Shown here piece after piece: positions 1-11,734 of a stretch of DNA of 64,000 nucleotides. A program made the translations under genes and the position numbers. The stretch comes from Plantago elongata. Lineage: Eukaryota; Streptophyta; Magnoliopsida; Lamiales; Plantaginaceae. A model generated the notes under the pieces. It was not told the origin of the DNA and searched no databases. It was given only the letters and a program-made list of their open reading frames with translations. Every line of letters begins with the position of its first letter. Position 1 is the first letter of the stretch. The stretch spans positions 97,103 through 161,102 of the forward strand of contig JAYMSP010000003.1 in NCBI GenBank assembly GCA_036897095.1, in the 5' to 3' direction.

Positions 1-660
1 TTGTAAGTGGTTTTGATGATAACTGTGGCTCGCTAGGGTTTAAGGATTTAAGCTATTCGGAACGATGAGAGTATTATGAAGGTCTGGTGGATCGTCTTAT
101 GAAGGTTCGGCCCGGCAAGCTTCAAATATGGGTTCCAACTTCCAATTGCAATTTCTAAAATATACAAAGTATAATTTTTACGTCCCTAATTTTTAACACC
201 AAGTAATGAGGTTTATTTCAATTGATTAGCCTCGAATATGAGGTTATGCGTTGAACTTTCGTCAAGTATGAATTGTGTTATATTGTATTGTAATTGTGAA
301 CCTGTGATGATTGATGCATTTGTAATAGCGATAGATCAAGTACTACTCGAACAGTATTTATATACTTTGATTGTACTCATATCTAATTCAATTTTATGAT
401 ATTGGGGTTGACTGCTTCATTGATCATCTTCCTTGAAGTCTAATTCAATTGTATACATCCCATCCCATGTATACTAGACGGATGGTTGCATGATGGTCAT
501 TCGAATTTTGAAATACTTACTTAATTGTTTAACTCATAATGTAAATACGGTACTAAATTGCTAAAATATGATCAACCCATTGCTCGATTTTATTTCCATC
601 GCCACATCTCACCTGGATGATCGTAATAAAATAGGACTCTCACTGTGTTCTTATATTATA

Positions 661-901
661 CTCCCCCATTCCAAGATTCATCTTCTTACATTTCATTTTG
701 GTCGGTCACAAATTCATCTTCTATGAAGAACATCTTTCATACTTTATACGTCATCTATCCTATATTAATCACTATCTATTCATTATTTTTCCTACTTTAT
801 CACAATCTTTCCTGCTTTATTACTATATCTCATACTTTATTCACTTTTTTCTTAAAATATGTGTCCGGTTACACAGGAAGATCAACTCGGGACGGAGGGA
901 G
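661..901. mobile_element. Stowaway-like MITE (Tc1/mariner type)
   Basis: The left end is CTCCCCCATTCC (661-672). The right end, GGGACGGAGGGAG (889-901), is its imperfect reverse complement. TA dinucleotides flank both ends (659-660 and 902-903). Terminal repeats of the CTCCCTCCGTCCC type with TA duplication are the Stowaway hallmark. The element is 241 bp and has no coding capacity, so it is non-autonomous. Confidence 0.8.
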
Positions 902-1045
902 TATACGAGTTGAACTAAACTGCAATATAAAGATAATTAAATAAATTTATTAACAAAATCAGCCATCTCCAAAGTCATTTCGAACCTGTCGCCTCTTTTC
1001 CTCTCCCTCCCCTGACCGGACGTCGCACACGATAGGAGAAAATAG

Positions 1046-1067
1046 CCCCCCCCCCCCCCCCCCCCCC
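1046..1067 (+). repeat. Poly-C tract
   Basis: An uninterrupted run of 22 cytosines sits about 0.9 kb upstream of the KAS II start. The length is likely to be polymorphic or affected by sequencing or assembly. The opposite strand is G22, which could form a quadruplex. Confidence 0.95.
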
Positions 1068-1851
1068 TTGTTGTGGTTGTTTATCTCGCGTCTTTTGGTC
1101 TCCCTCCCCATTCGTGGCCGATTTTGAATATTACGTTATCTTTATAATTCATCTCTTTTACCCATCGGTCAACTTTGGTTATATACTCGTCTAAGTACTC
1201 TCTTACGTTTTATAGATAAGCAACGCATTTCGGTAAATCCATTGAAAAACATTACATGAAGTAAAATTGCCCGCTCTTGTATTCAGTGTACCTATCACCA
1301 TCACTCACAAACTATGTCGCTCCCGTTTCCAGTGCACCTATCAATACCACTCACAAACTATCACAAACTACGTGTTGTATGGAATATTCGGAATGGTCCA
1401 TGGCCATTTAAAAACCTAAACTGAATTCTAAACACCTCTAGTGTCAAATATTTTATTATCTTTTTAATGAATCAAACTCATAATTTATCATTTGGACAAC
1501 CACGCAACTATTACAAAGTTATGATAAATCAATCGAAAATGCTAAACTCAGAAGGACGTAGATGAAATTGTCCAGATCTTTTCCTTCCCCTTCTAACTAA
1601 CATGCCCAGTTTTGGATGGAGTTACACGTACAGCGTTTGAATTAAGAGGCATATACTCAAGCCTAACGGCATTTTATAAGTGTACTCCAATATTAAAAAC
1701 AAATAAACAAGCAGTACGTTATTGACGACACGAGCAAAACGACACCACTTTGATGCCCCATTGGCTGGCACCCCTCCCTCTTTCTCTCATTCACGATCAA
1801 TCGCTTTTACATCCAATCTATCCACACGCACACTTCACTACCGCAGCTTAA

Positions 1852-1859
1852 TATAAAAA
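1852..1859 (+). promoter_or_regulatory. Probable TATA box of KAS II
   Basis: TATAAAAA lies 136 bp upstream of the initiator ATG at 1995. Initiation about 30 bp downstream would give a leader of roughly 110 nt, which is normal for plants. This rests only on motif and spacing. Confidence 0.45.
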
Positions 1860-1994
1860 TAGAAAAATGTAAAAAATACTCAAATAGATCATCACGTACC
1901 GTATAATATAATCCATTCTATAGGGATAGAGAGATAGATACATTTCAAATTTTCTGCATTTTCAGCTCGCAGTGGGGTTTAGGGGACTGTAAAA

Positions 1995-4900
1995 ATGGCG
2001 GCGTCATCGATGATGTGCTCGTGGCTGATGGCCGCTTGCATGTCAGTCGCTTGTGACAACGACTCTCCTTCGATTTTCTCCTCCTCGACGACGTCGTCTG
2101 ATTACCTTTCCAGAAATCTCAGCAAATCGGCAGCGCGTCGGCGTAGGAGAGCGCTTGCGAAGTGCTCGTCGACACTAATTGCGACATCGTACGGCGTGAG
2201 TAATCTGGTGAGCTCCTGCTTGGCGTTTGAGCCGTGCGATCGGTACTGTGAATCTCAATCGTCTGCGGAATTTCTGTTTGGTTTCAGATCGAGGAATGTT
2301 GCGCCACATCGTAGGAAACTCCGTTCTGGTGAAGTTCTGTTCCTTTTTTTGGATTTCGTAGTTGTATTGGTTTCTAGATTTTAGGTTGAATTGCTTGTAG
2401 CGTGTGTGGCCATTGTGGTTTCTAGATTTTAGGTTGGATTGCTTTGCTTGTGGCGTGTGTGATCAATGTGATTCGTTTTGGCTTGAGAGTAAGGCTTGTT
2501 GAGTTATTTATGGTTATCATTTTGGAGTAGCTATCTAGTTGTCTAGTTTATATCTATGAATCGGAGTTCAATTTAGGAATAGTTTGGGGATGTTGACAAG
2601 TGAAGAGTGAAGACCACTCGAATCACAGTTTATCACTCTCTTTCAAACTTTATATATGGTGAGTATGTTTCAGTTTCATAGCACATTTCTCAGCTACTAA
2701 AGTAGCTCAGGACTATGATAACCACATGGATGAATCAATTGTTGAACTCTATGTATGCTGAACTGTATATTTGAATCTGAGTTGAATTTTCAAATAGTTT
2801 ATGAGGTTAACAAGTGAAGACTTCTTCTCTCCATTCCAATCACAGTTTGCGTTTGTCTCGTAAAGTTGCAGATATCGATTTGAGGCACATGGATAGTCCG
2901 ACTGACTGTCTAAACTTTATATATGGTGAACCTTACTTTAGTTTCATAGTTCATTTCTCATCTAGTAATGGAGCTGATAACTATGATAGCCACATGGATG
3001 AATTGTCTGTTGAACTGTACTTTGGTTTAATCTCTTTCATAGAAGTTTTACGGGGTCAATCGTTTGATTGCCGACTGCTGATGATTCGTAAGATATGATA
3101 TGGTTTTATTGAGCTATTCCTTATGTTGACTGCTCAACTATTTTCTGCAATTAGGAGTTACGAAAGCAGTAGCCGTACAGCCAGCAATGGAAGCTACCCC
3201 AACAAAGAAGCTTCCAACTAAGCAAAGGCGAGTGGTTGTCACAGGCATGGGTGTGGAGACATCACTTGGACATGATCCAGAAGTCTTCTACAATAACCTG
3301 CTTGAAGGAGTCAGTGGCATTAGTGAAATAGAGGGATTTGATTGTTCTCAGTATCCAACAGTATGTCTGGCTCATGTTCTCCTTCGCTGTCCAAGACTGG
3401 TAGTTCTGATTCTGACTTGAAAGATTTTTATTGCAGAGAATAGCTGGGGAGATCAAGTCATATACAACTGACGGCTGGGTGGCGCCGAAACTCTCCAAAA
3501 GAATGGATAAGTTCATGCTTTACATGTTGACAGCAGGCAAGAAGGCTTTGGCTGACGGAGGTATTACAGATGATGTCATGGATGAGTTAGATAAAACAAA
3601 ATGTGGTGTTCTGATTGGGTCTGCTATGGGTGGGATGAAGGTAAGAATATATTCTCGCACAAAGATTAGAGGAAGGTGGGTGGGGTTGGGATGATGGAAT
3701 TTACAAATAATCAGGGACTAGGATGGCTCCACTACTACATACACTATCATTTCCATAAACTTGATCTTCCAAAACTTCCAGCTATTTTTTTCCTTGGGAT
3801 CTAAATCTAATATCATGAATTTAAACTTTTAGTTGTATGGAACGTTTTAGAACTACTTAAATATAGGATGATTCTATTTTCTAGTCGTCAAAATGGCCAG
3901 ATTTTCTATCCATGATCCAAACATGGACCTAGTTTTTTCTTAGTTGCTTTATTATTTGGACAGGTTTTTAATGATGCTATTGAAGCCTTGCGGGTTTCAT
4001 ATAGGAAGATGAATCCGTTTTGTGTACCTTTTGCAACTACAAACATGGGATCCGCCATGCTCGCCATGGATCTGGTAAACAAATTTCTGGGTTTCTTTCA
4101 GCTTAAACTTTTACTCTTGAACATCAGTTTAAACTCCCATTAATTGCCAGGGATGGATGGGCCCAAATTACTCTATATCAACTGCTTGTGCAACTGGCAA
4201 CTACTGTATATTGAGTGCTGCCAACCACATCATCAGAGGTGATGCTGTAAGTTATCTTGTTTCCTTCTTTCAGATTCGGAACTCAAAATTCCCACGTCCA
4301 TTTTGACTATATGGTTTATATTTATAAGAATAAGAATAATCTGCCCTAATGTCCTGGCACAGCGTTATTGTTGATATTCGTTAAGATTGATAATATCTGA
4401 CCCTTTCCAGGACGTGATGCTTTGTGGTGGCTCGGATGCTGTTATCATACCAATTGGTAACTATCTTTTGTCTTGCTTTGCTTATAACAACAACAACATG
4501 ATTATTGGTATTAGCATTTTTTGGATAGATAATCTCCTGCCATCGTTTTTAAATTAATATTTCATTGCAGGATTGGGAGGCTTTGTCGCGTGCAGAGCAC
4601 TATCACAAAGGAATAGCGATCCTACTAAAGCCTCACGCCCGTGGGATACTGTAATGATCTCCGTCTTTCTCTGACCAACAAAATTGTTATGTAATATCTG
4701 CTCAAGGCATTCGATGTCATTATTTATTTTGAAATCCGGAATGCTATATCTTATATTTCATGTTTAACTATACTTTTGTATGTGTTGAGTATGACAATTT
4801 TTAGTTTGAAAACTGGACTGCTAAAAAGAATATTTTGCTCTTGCATTCATTTGTTTGCATGAAAAACATAGAAAATCCTTGCGATCACCTTACAATCATA

Positions 4901-7900
4901 GAATTGTGCTTCCTAGTCGTGATCGAGTTCTTTCAAGGTGATACGGGAACTTGAATGAGGGACGGCCCAAAAAGGAATACAAGAACTTGAATTAGGGATG
5001 GAGGGAGAGGGCAAATTGTTTTTAGGTATCATTTTCTAGTCCATAATATAATTTTCTCTTTCCTATTGTCAGAATCGCGATGGATTTGTTATGGGAGAAG
5101 GCGCCGGTGTGCTGCTTTTGGAAGAACTTGAAAATGCAAAAGTATATGTCCTTTTGTTTTTGTTTTTGAACAGCTACTTTAATGTCAGTTATAAAATGAT
5201 TTTTCAATTATTATGTGCAGAAAAGAGGTGCAACTATCTATGCTGAGTTTCTTGGGGGAAGCGTTACCTGTGATGCTTATCACATGACTGAGCCCCATCC
5301 AGAAGGTATATCTTTGTTCGATAGCTTGCAATTATTGTCTGGTGAAGGTTAAGATCTTTATTGTGTGGGTGTAGGTTCTTATCATTATTTCAATGAGGAA
5401 GAGAATAGGGACGTGACTAGCAAACATGATCAAATAGAAAGAACAAATGAAGCTTATTCACCCATAACTAGAATATAGAAATAAAACATTCCCATATACT
5501 ACTACTCCCCCATCCCTTAATGACTTTCCCACTTCATTGTTTTGACTTTTTTAGGCTCCATTTTGAAAGGTGGTATGCGTTGCTGAAGCGTTAATAGACA
5601 ACATATTTTGGTTGAGAAAAGGATGAAAACTAAAAGCACAAACAAGGCACATATTATTTTACATGAAAACTCCCAAGTTCGGAAAAGTTGTGAAAAATAT
5701 TGGTATCAAACGAAGTACAACAGCTTCTCTCTAATACAAGTAAATAACTATTTATCTCTTACCTGTACTAGGTGAAACACTCTTTTATACAATTCGAGAA
5801 AAACTGGAAGAAATATGAAATTGAAGTTTTCTTCTGTTTCTGATGGGATACGAACTCTAGCAGAAGTATCTATCTATAGAGTTGAGCTACACACCGATCA
5901 ATGTGAATAAAAGATGCCGCAATGGACTTCCATACATATGAAACCACTCCCCAGTAGAATTACTGCTTGTCCATTTCACACAAATCTACTTACACATTCT
6001 CTCACTTGGAGACTAATGTCAATCAGTTCTCCAGAGAATCCCTTCCGGCTTGTCAAGCTATGCTGTTTACGTCTCTGTAAGGGCAAATGAAGTCTGGAAT
6101 GCTAGTGAAACTATTTTTTCTTTATTCTTTCAGGAATTACGTTGAAATGCAATCTATAATACTTTGATGCTTCTAATTTGATGTACAATTGTACATACTT
6201 GTGAGTTTTTTTCCCACAAATATAAAACTGAGATCACTGTACTCTATGATCGCTTAAGTGAACTTTGAGGATTTCAGTTTACGTTGTGGCCTCTTGTGTT
6301 CTATTATAAGTTATCTGTTGAATACATAGCATTTTAGGAATTCAATAAGAACTATGCATTTAGGTTATGTACGTATAGTTACATCCGAAGTCCAAAGTTT
6401 CATCAGCATTCAACATCACCAATAAACTGATCCATGTGATAGTTTGATCAGAACCTTGCTTCCACATTAGTCGTGTAGCAAGCAAACATTACGAAAAGGA
6501 AATAAAAGTGTGTACTGAATATTTATTCTTTATCACCGACTAATGTAGAACACGTTTTTCTATCATTATACCAACTATTATATATTTAAATTATAAGCAA
6601 ACCCATTTTCATGAGTCATGACTCTAGTAAATGTGACGTAGGTTTCTCAACAAATCATGATTTGAGCTGATTTCTGCTTTTCATAAAATCACTATTGTAT
6701 CAATTTCTTGTTCCAGTCATTTAGCAATTAGCAATTGATGTCTCCTAATTTTTGCAATTGTACTCTGTATTCTGGTATCTGGATTTGTTAAACCCTTTCT
6801 TTAGTTTGCAATTTCCTGGATATCAATGATGCAAACAAAAGAAGAAAGAGAAAACAAAATGCAGTGCTCTGTATTTCTATTTCATCATCTCAGGTTCAAT
6901 GTAAACCCTTCTACCACATTCCACATGCAGGAAAAGGTGTCATTTTGTGCGTAGAGAAAGCGTTGGCTCAGTCAGGAGTCTCCAGAGAAGATGTGAATTA
7001 CATAAATGCTCATGCAACATCTACCCTGGCTGGTGATATCAAGGAGTACCAAGCACTCATTCATTGTTTTGGGCAGAATCCAGAGGTTCTTATAACAAAA
7101 AAATTCTCATTTGTACCACAACATTCCATTTGTAGAAATTCCTGCATGGTTTATGGCTATTTTTGCTTTTCTGCAGTTAAAGTTGAACTCCACAAAATCT
7201 ATGATTGGACATCTACTTGGTGCAGCTGGTGCTGTGGAAGCTGTTGCGACTGTGCAGGTTCTTTGCATATTTAATTATCTCAGTCTCAGATGCTGCTAGC
7301 CTGATAAATCTTTGAACTTGTCATGTGCTAATGAATCCTTGCAGTCTCAATAGAAAATATAGAAATAATGAGCAATGCGTGCAGTTTGTGTAAATTGATA
7401 TACTCTGCAATTCATTAGGTGAATGTTTACAGCACTAATGAATTCCCTCTTCTTATAGGCGATCCGGACAGGCTGGGTTCACCCGAATGTCAATCTTGAA
7501 AATCCAGATGATGGCGTGGTATAATTTTGCTTCTCTCCCATAGTAACCCCTTCACTCACAGCGCACACACCACATAAGAGCAAGAAAAAAACCATGTACC
7601 TTTTACTTTTGGGGGGCAAGTTGCTCATAGGAAACTGTAAGGGACATTTAGCAAAACAGGACTAAACTTAAGTCGGCAAAACATGTCTTGTCTATTAAAT
7701 GGGCACTGATCTTCAAAGCACTTACTGGCGACCAAGTGTATACATGTGCTGGTTAAGTTAATGCATAGAGTTGCTGAATTCAATTGGTGGTGCTCTGCTT
7801 CCCTCCACTTCATTCACTTTGCTTCTTCACCTTCTTTTCAGTTCTTTTGCTTTGGTCCACGGGGTTTATTTAAAAGTTGCACCTGACCTGTTATAATCAT

Positions 7901-8042
7901 TCTAAGAATTCCGGGTCTGATGTAGGATACAAATGTGCTGGTAGGACCAACAAAAGAAAGGCTGGACATTAAGGTTGCATTGTCTAACTCATTCGGGTTC
8001 GGTGGCCACAACTCATCAATTTTGTTTGCTCCATACCAGTAG
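1995..8042 (+). CDS. KASII: 3-oxoacyl-[ACP] synthase II (KAS II), chloroplastic
   Basis: KAS II condenses malonyl-ACP with palmitoyl-ACP in the plastid, extending C16 to C18 fatty acids. Thirteen exons join in phase to 547 aa: 1995-2328, 3155-3360, 3437-3640, 3964-4074, 4151-4246, 4411-4456, 4571-4650, 5073-5141, 5221-5305, 6931-7085, 7177-7257, 7459-7518, 7926-8042. Exon 1 encodes a Ser/Arg-rich transit peptide, and the mature domain begins near RRVVVTGMG. The nucleophile is Cys298 in STACATGNYC. The His pair is His438 (NAHATST) and His474 (MIGHLLGAAGA), with Lys469 nearby; the C-terminal NSFGFGGHNSS loop is intact. The VETSLGHD and CATGNYC wording fits KAS II rather than KAS I as I remember the families. 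Intron 1 (826 bp) contains tandem duplications. Intron 9 (1625 bp) carries a MITE. A Lys occupies the variable site in HPEG-K-GV. The gene looks complete and functional. Confidence 0.95.
2369..2472 (+). repeat. Short tandem duplication in KAS II intron 1
   Basis: The phrase GGTTTCTAGATTTTAGGTTG followed by a GCTTGTRGCGTGTGTG stretch occurs twice in a row, with a period of about 50 bp. It is intronic and imperfect, and has no coding role. Confidence 0.7.
2588..3030 (+). repeat. Diverged tandem duplication, about 210 bp, in KAS II intron 1
   Basis: Two successive segments (about 2588-2770 and 2810-3025) share a series of blocks in the same order: AAGTGAAGA, AATCACAGTTT, AAACTTTATATATGGTGA, TTTCATAG, CATTTCTC, GACTATGATA-like, CCACATGGATGAAT and TGTTGAACT. 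The second copy is open for 94 codons, but it is a copy of intron sequence and lies between two exons already fixed by phase. Confidence 0.7.
5505..5715. mobile_element. Degenerate Stowaway-like MITE in KAS II intron 9
   Basis: CTCCCCCATCCC follows a TA at 5503-5504, matching a Stowaway left end. The likely right end, near ACGAAG followed by TA (5716-5717), is weak. The boundaries are therefore tentative, and only the left terminus is convincing. Confidence 0.4.
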
Positions 8043-9545
8043 CTCTCATGATTCTTAAATTGGAGACAACGCAATGGCAGGTCTGTAATTGTGTGCATAT
8101 GTGTCCTATGGCCTTATAATGTCGACTAGGGGAAGGCTTTTATTGTTAGTTGGGTTTTAAAAACGCGCAGTGAATTCAATTCCACAACTGCCAATTATTG
8201 TTGATATAATTTTCTAGAGTTAATTTTGCTTTGCGTTATTAGTTATTACTACAGTGGTATTGTAAAAACAACTAAAAATGTTTCAAAAACGTGATGCTTT
8301 CATCAAATTCTGAAAAGATAGTTTCCTTTCTGCTTCAGAAAAGAAGTAAACAACAAACTGTGTAAGATTAGTTCTTTCTTGGCTTGGAACAATCAGTATA
8401 TTTGTTAGGTTCCTTGTAATCTTATATGTTTTCCTGATTTATTTGTGGTTGATGGGACCTGTATGTTGTTACCTCCTCCACAGTTTTATTTGGATATACA
8501 TTCATGAGGATTGCGAAGGCTGGTTGAAGCAATGACGCTAGAGCCTGTTGATTCTGTTCATTGTTGTTGTGAATCGTGACACTCTTTCCTTTTAGCTATC
8601 GTCTGAGAATTAGTGTGATCTTTTTGTAACCACTAATCCTTTGCTTAGGCCCAAAATTAGTTTGTCGTAGTCTCGTAGAGTACGAGTAGAAAGATGATTC
8701 TAATCTTCTCCATCTGTATCATTAAATTTTGACGTCCTATATTCTTTGTGCTATGTTATTGAATTGGATGTACTCGGATAACTATTTTGCATAATATGTG
8801 GATTTGTAAGTTATAGCAGATATACCTTTGTTCTTCCCGCTTAAAAATTCTGGGAATTTCATGAGTAGCTGATTTGAGTTGGTTGCTTGGATGCCAATAG
8901 CATTCTCAAGTCCCATTCTCGTAATTTTGTCATTTTCAATTTTCAAATCCTACATTTTGATAATGTAACTTGAGAAAACATTCAAATGCATACTATATAA
9001 TCCGTGGGTACTGCCTCGTATTGGCATCGTCAGCTGAACGGCCCCACTTCCGTAGAGTAATTAAATATTCTAATTCAATTAATGACAAATAATCAGATCT
9101 ATACCAGACTACCAGTACATCATTCAATCACGAAGATCATCAGAATTTTTTTCAAAATGATATCTTTTTCACAACCTTTCCTGTTATGAGGAATTAACCC
9201 AGATTCAGTTAGATAGCAATTTTATCAGTTTTCGCTAGTACGAACGTCTACTGCCAATATGTAAAGAAGCTGAAATTGAGCTCCGTAACCATTAGAAATA
9301 AAAATCAAGATTGATGAAATGAACAAGAAAGTAATAAGAACAGTGTACCCAGTAAGAATATTTGAAAATTACTCGTATAAATTACTTATAATTATACAGT
9401 TTGGCACTTAGTGATACTAAAAACCAAAAGAACAGAGACAACGTACACGCAACACAAATTCCCCAACGTACAACACCACACTCTCAGCTACTGATCGATT
9501 AATTAATATAGTACATCTCCATAATGAGCAATTAAGCAGACTTAA
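8043..9545. other. Intergenic region between convergent KAS II and PMEI genes
   Basis: This holds the 3' UTR and polyadenylation region of KAS II and the 3' flank of the convergent PMEI gene. It is AT-rich. I see no additional gene, RNA or clear repeat. Confidence 0.6.
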
Positions 9546-10097
9546 TCAGTCATCAACAACGTTAATAAGGTACAGAGCATTACTAGTAACCCTAGCAACA
9601 TTAGTAATCCTCCTATGCACATCAGATCTAACCTTCCCATCCATCTCCTTAAACCCATCAAGACACGTATCCTCGTTCGTGAGCGCCGCACTGACCCACG
9701 TCTCCGCATTATTCATCTGCCACTCGAAATCCGCCCCACGTCGCAGATGCTGTAGCGCCGAGAGCGACTTGCTGAGTTCGTCGACGGAGTCTCCCATTTG
9801 GTCGACACAGTCGGCGAGGGCATTCTGGTCTTTTCCGTGGGAGTCGAGGGTGGAGAGGAAGTGGGTGGCGCGGCGGACGTGGGCGAGGCTGACGCGGACG
9901 GCGCAGAGGGCGAGGTCGCGGGGTGTGGCGGCGGAGGATGCGGCGGAGGAGAGGGTGTGCAGGCAGAGGGAGGGGTAGCTCGCTTTTGGGCAGAGTTGGT
10001 TTACTAGGCTGTTGTCATTGGTGGTGGTGGATTTTGAGTGGGTGAGTGTTAGGAAGAAGAAGAAGAAGAAGGTGAAATGGAGGATGGTGGTTTTCAT
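9546..10097 (-). CDS. PMEI-domain protein (pectin methylesterase/invertase inhibitor family)
   Basis: This is an intronless gene of 183 aa with a strongly hydrophobic N-terminal signal peptide containing a run of seven Phe, so it is expected to be secreted to the apoplast. The mature part has the PMEI pattern: LCPKASYPSLC (Cys36 and Cys45, the N-terminal hairpin disulfide), Cys97 in ADCVDQM and Cys145 in NEDTCLDGF, with an extra Cys65. The length is typical of stand-alone PMEI proteins. Members form 1:1 complexes with pectin methylesterases or with invertases. The sequence cannot tell which target applies here, though the AETWVSAALTNEDTCLDGF region is also seen in PME pro-domains. The gene is single, with no PME catalytic domain next to it. 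Confidence 0.9.
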   Translation of the reverse strand: MKTTILHFTFFFFFFLTLTHSKSTTTNDNSLVNQLCPKASYPSLCLHTLSSAASSAATPRDLALCAVRVSLAHVRRATHFLSTLDSHGKDQNALADCVDQMGDSVDELSKSLSALQHLRRGADFEWQMNNAETWVSAALTNEDTCLDGFKEMDGKVRSDVHRRITNVARVTSNALYLINVVDD

Positions 10098-10200
10098 TTT
10101 CTTGGGTTTCTTTTTGGTTTTTGGATTAAGGGTGACCCTATGATTTATGGGTGTTAGGGTGAGTGAGTGAGTGAGAATTAAGTATGGGCACTTGGGATGT

Positions 10201-10207
10201 TTTTATA
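10201..10207 (-). promoter_or_regulatory. Probable TATA box of the PMEI gene
   Basis: On the minus strand this reads TATAAAA, about 104 bp upstream of the ATG at 10097. It would give a leader of about 70 nt. Support is motif and spacing only. Confidence 0.55.
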
Positions 10208-10459
10208 GGGACTTGGTTTGGTCCTTTGCTCATCTAACCCTACTGCATATCACACTATTTATATAGTGTATATTTTCCACTAACTTTTCAGTTAGATTTT
10301 TAGTTATATAAATAATTTTTTAATAAAAAATTCATTATGTGAACGCACACTTTTAACTGGTTTAAGAAGTTAATCAAGTTAACTTGTTAAAAAAAATTCT
10401 ACTTGACCAACTACCAACTACCTTTTCAATTAATTTTGCTAAACAAAATCATATTCTGT

Positions 10460-10673
10460 TATGATTTCAACTTGTCTCATTTTATTTTGATACGTTAATT
10501 TCAATTTCATATCTTTCAAATAAAAAAAGATCCCAATTCATATCACATTTTACACTTTTCTACTTTATTCATTATCTATCGCACTTTAGTAATTCTCTTC
10601 TTACTTTATCATCATCTTTCATACTTTGTGTCATGGTCGGCAAAAAGTTAAAACAATGAAGGAGGCTAGGGAG
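10460..10673. mobile_element. Degenerate Stowaway-like MITE remnant
   Basis: The right end, GGAGGCTAGGGAG followed by TA, resembles a Stowaway terminus. The interior (CTACTTTATTCATTATC, ACTTTATCATCATCTTTC) resembles the interior of the element at 661-901. The left end is eroded, so the start is approximate. Confidence 0.45.
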
Positions 10674-11734
10674 TATATGTGATGCTTGAGATATAATTTG
10701 AATTAATAAAATTCAATTTCAATTGAATTTTTGTGCAGTTTTTATACATAAAAATGGAACTTAATAACTTTGTATTTATAAAATACTAATTGATATCAAT
10801 GACAATAATTTAACTTTGGATATCCAGTAAATAAAACATAGCTACAAAGTAGAAACTCACACAAATTTAAATATCCAAGTAATAAATGTGTGTGCTTGTG
10901 AGCACTAAACTACACACATGTATAATGGTTTCATTTAGCGTACGTGTTGGTGCTGAACAAGGCACTTAAACTGAAATATTTATCAATCTTTGATTAGCAC
11001 ATATAAATATCGACTATCTTGAAACGTTTTATTCGACTACTTACGTATGTGGTCCAATGATCTGGTGTATGTGATTAAGAAAAAGATGCTGGAAGGCAAG
11101 ATTTTGGTCTATCATTGTGCACCAAATACGAGACGAGACAAGACCTTATCTTAATCAGTGTACAAATTAATTAAACTTGGAGTATTCAGCATAATTTTGA
11201 CGAGAACAGTTGTGTAAATCCGTAAAATACATGTAGTAAAAGAGTAAGCTATTGTTTGTTTGGTAATAAATAAATGCTGCAGTTTGGTCTGGTATGGATT
11301 TGGGGACGATAAACGATGACAGCCAGCCTTACTGTATCATTCCCGACAACAAATTAGATACGAGCACTTGTCAATTTTCATTAATTCCGCACCTAAATTT
11401 ATCACCAAGCGAGATTAATTATACTTCAGGTTCTGTTATATTGAATGGCTATTCCATAAACTAAACTGAATGGAAGTATAAATTATAAATATATTATGAT
11501 GAACTGAACTAAACTGATTTTGAGTTGAAAAGAACATATCAATCAACCCCATCCAACATTTCATGAATAACTTCTTTCTTTTGAAATGATAAAAAGTGAC
11601 TCAAACGCCCCATTTATAACTATGAGTAGAAACGTCTCACCAACTAAGTTGAGCTGCGTTGTCATTACTTCATAGATACTCAACTCACCCACCTGGTGCA
11701 TATAATTCCATACATTGTAATGTTAACATTTTAT

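Larger units (their letters stand above)
1..1850. other. Gene-free 5' flank of KAS II
   Basis: I found no convincing coding region here. The stretch is AT-rich and holds one Stowaway-like MITE (661-901) and a run of 22 cytosines (1046-1067). The last few hundred bases form the presumptive KAS II promoter, including a CCAAT-like sequence near 1758. Longer open frames at 645-944 lie inside the MITE and have no protein-like composition. Confidence 0.6.

Noticed and set aside
645-944. 99-codon open frame on the plus strand
   Set aside because: It lies across the Stowaway-like MITE at 661-901 and has low-complexity Phe/Tyr/Ser composition typical of AT-rich DNA.
2814-3098. 94-codon open frame
   Set aside because: It is inside KAS II intron 1, which is fixed by phase-correct splicing on both sides, and it lies in a tandem duplication.
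3262-3516. Minus-strand open frame over KAS II exons 2-3
   Set aside because: Antisense shadow of real coding exons.
1995-8042. Alternative identity as KAS I or mitochondrial KAS
   Set aside because: The N-terminal plastid-type leader and the GHD..YNNLLEGVSGI, CATGNYC and GHLLGAAGA wording fit KAS II; KAS I has a clearly different N-terminal core.
9679-10007. Plus-strand open frames opposite the PMEI gene
   Set aside because: GC-rich antisense shadows with Arg/Gly-rich composition; the minus-strand PMEI frame explains the region.
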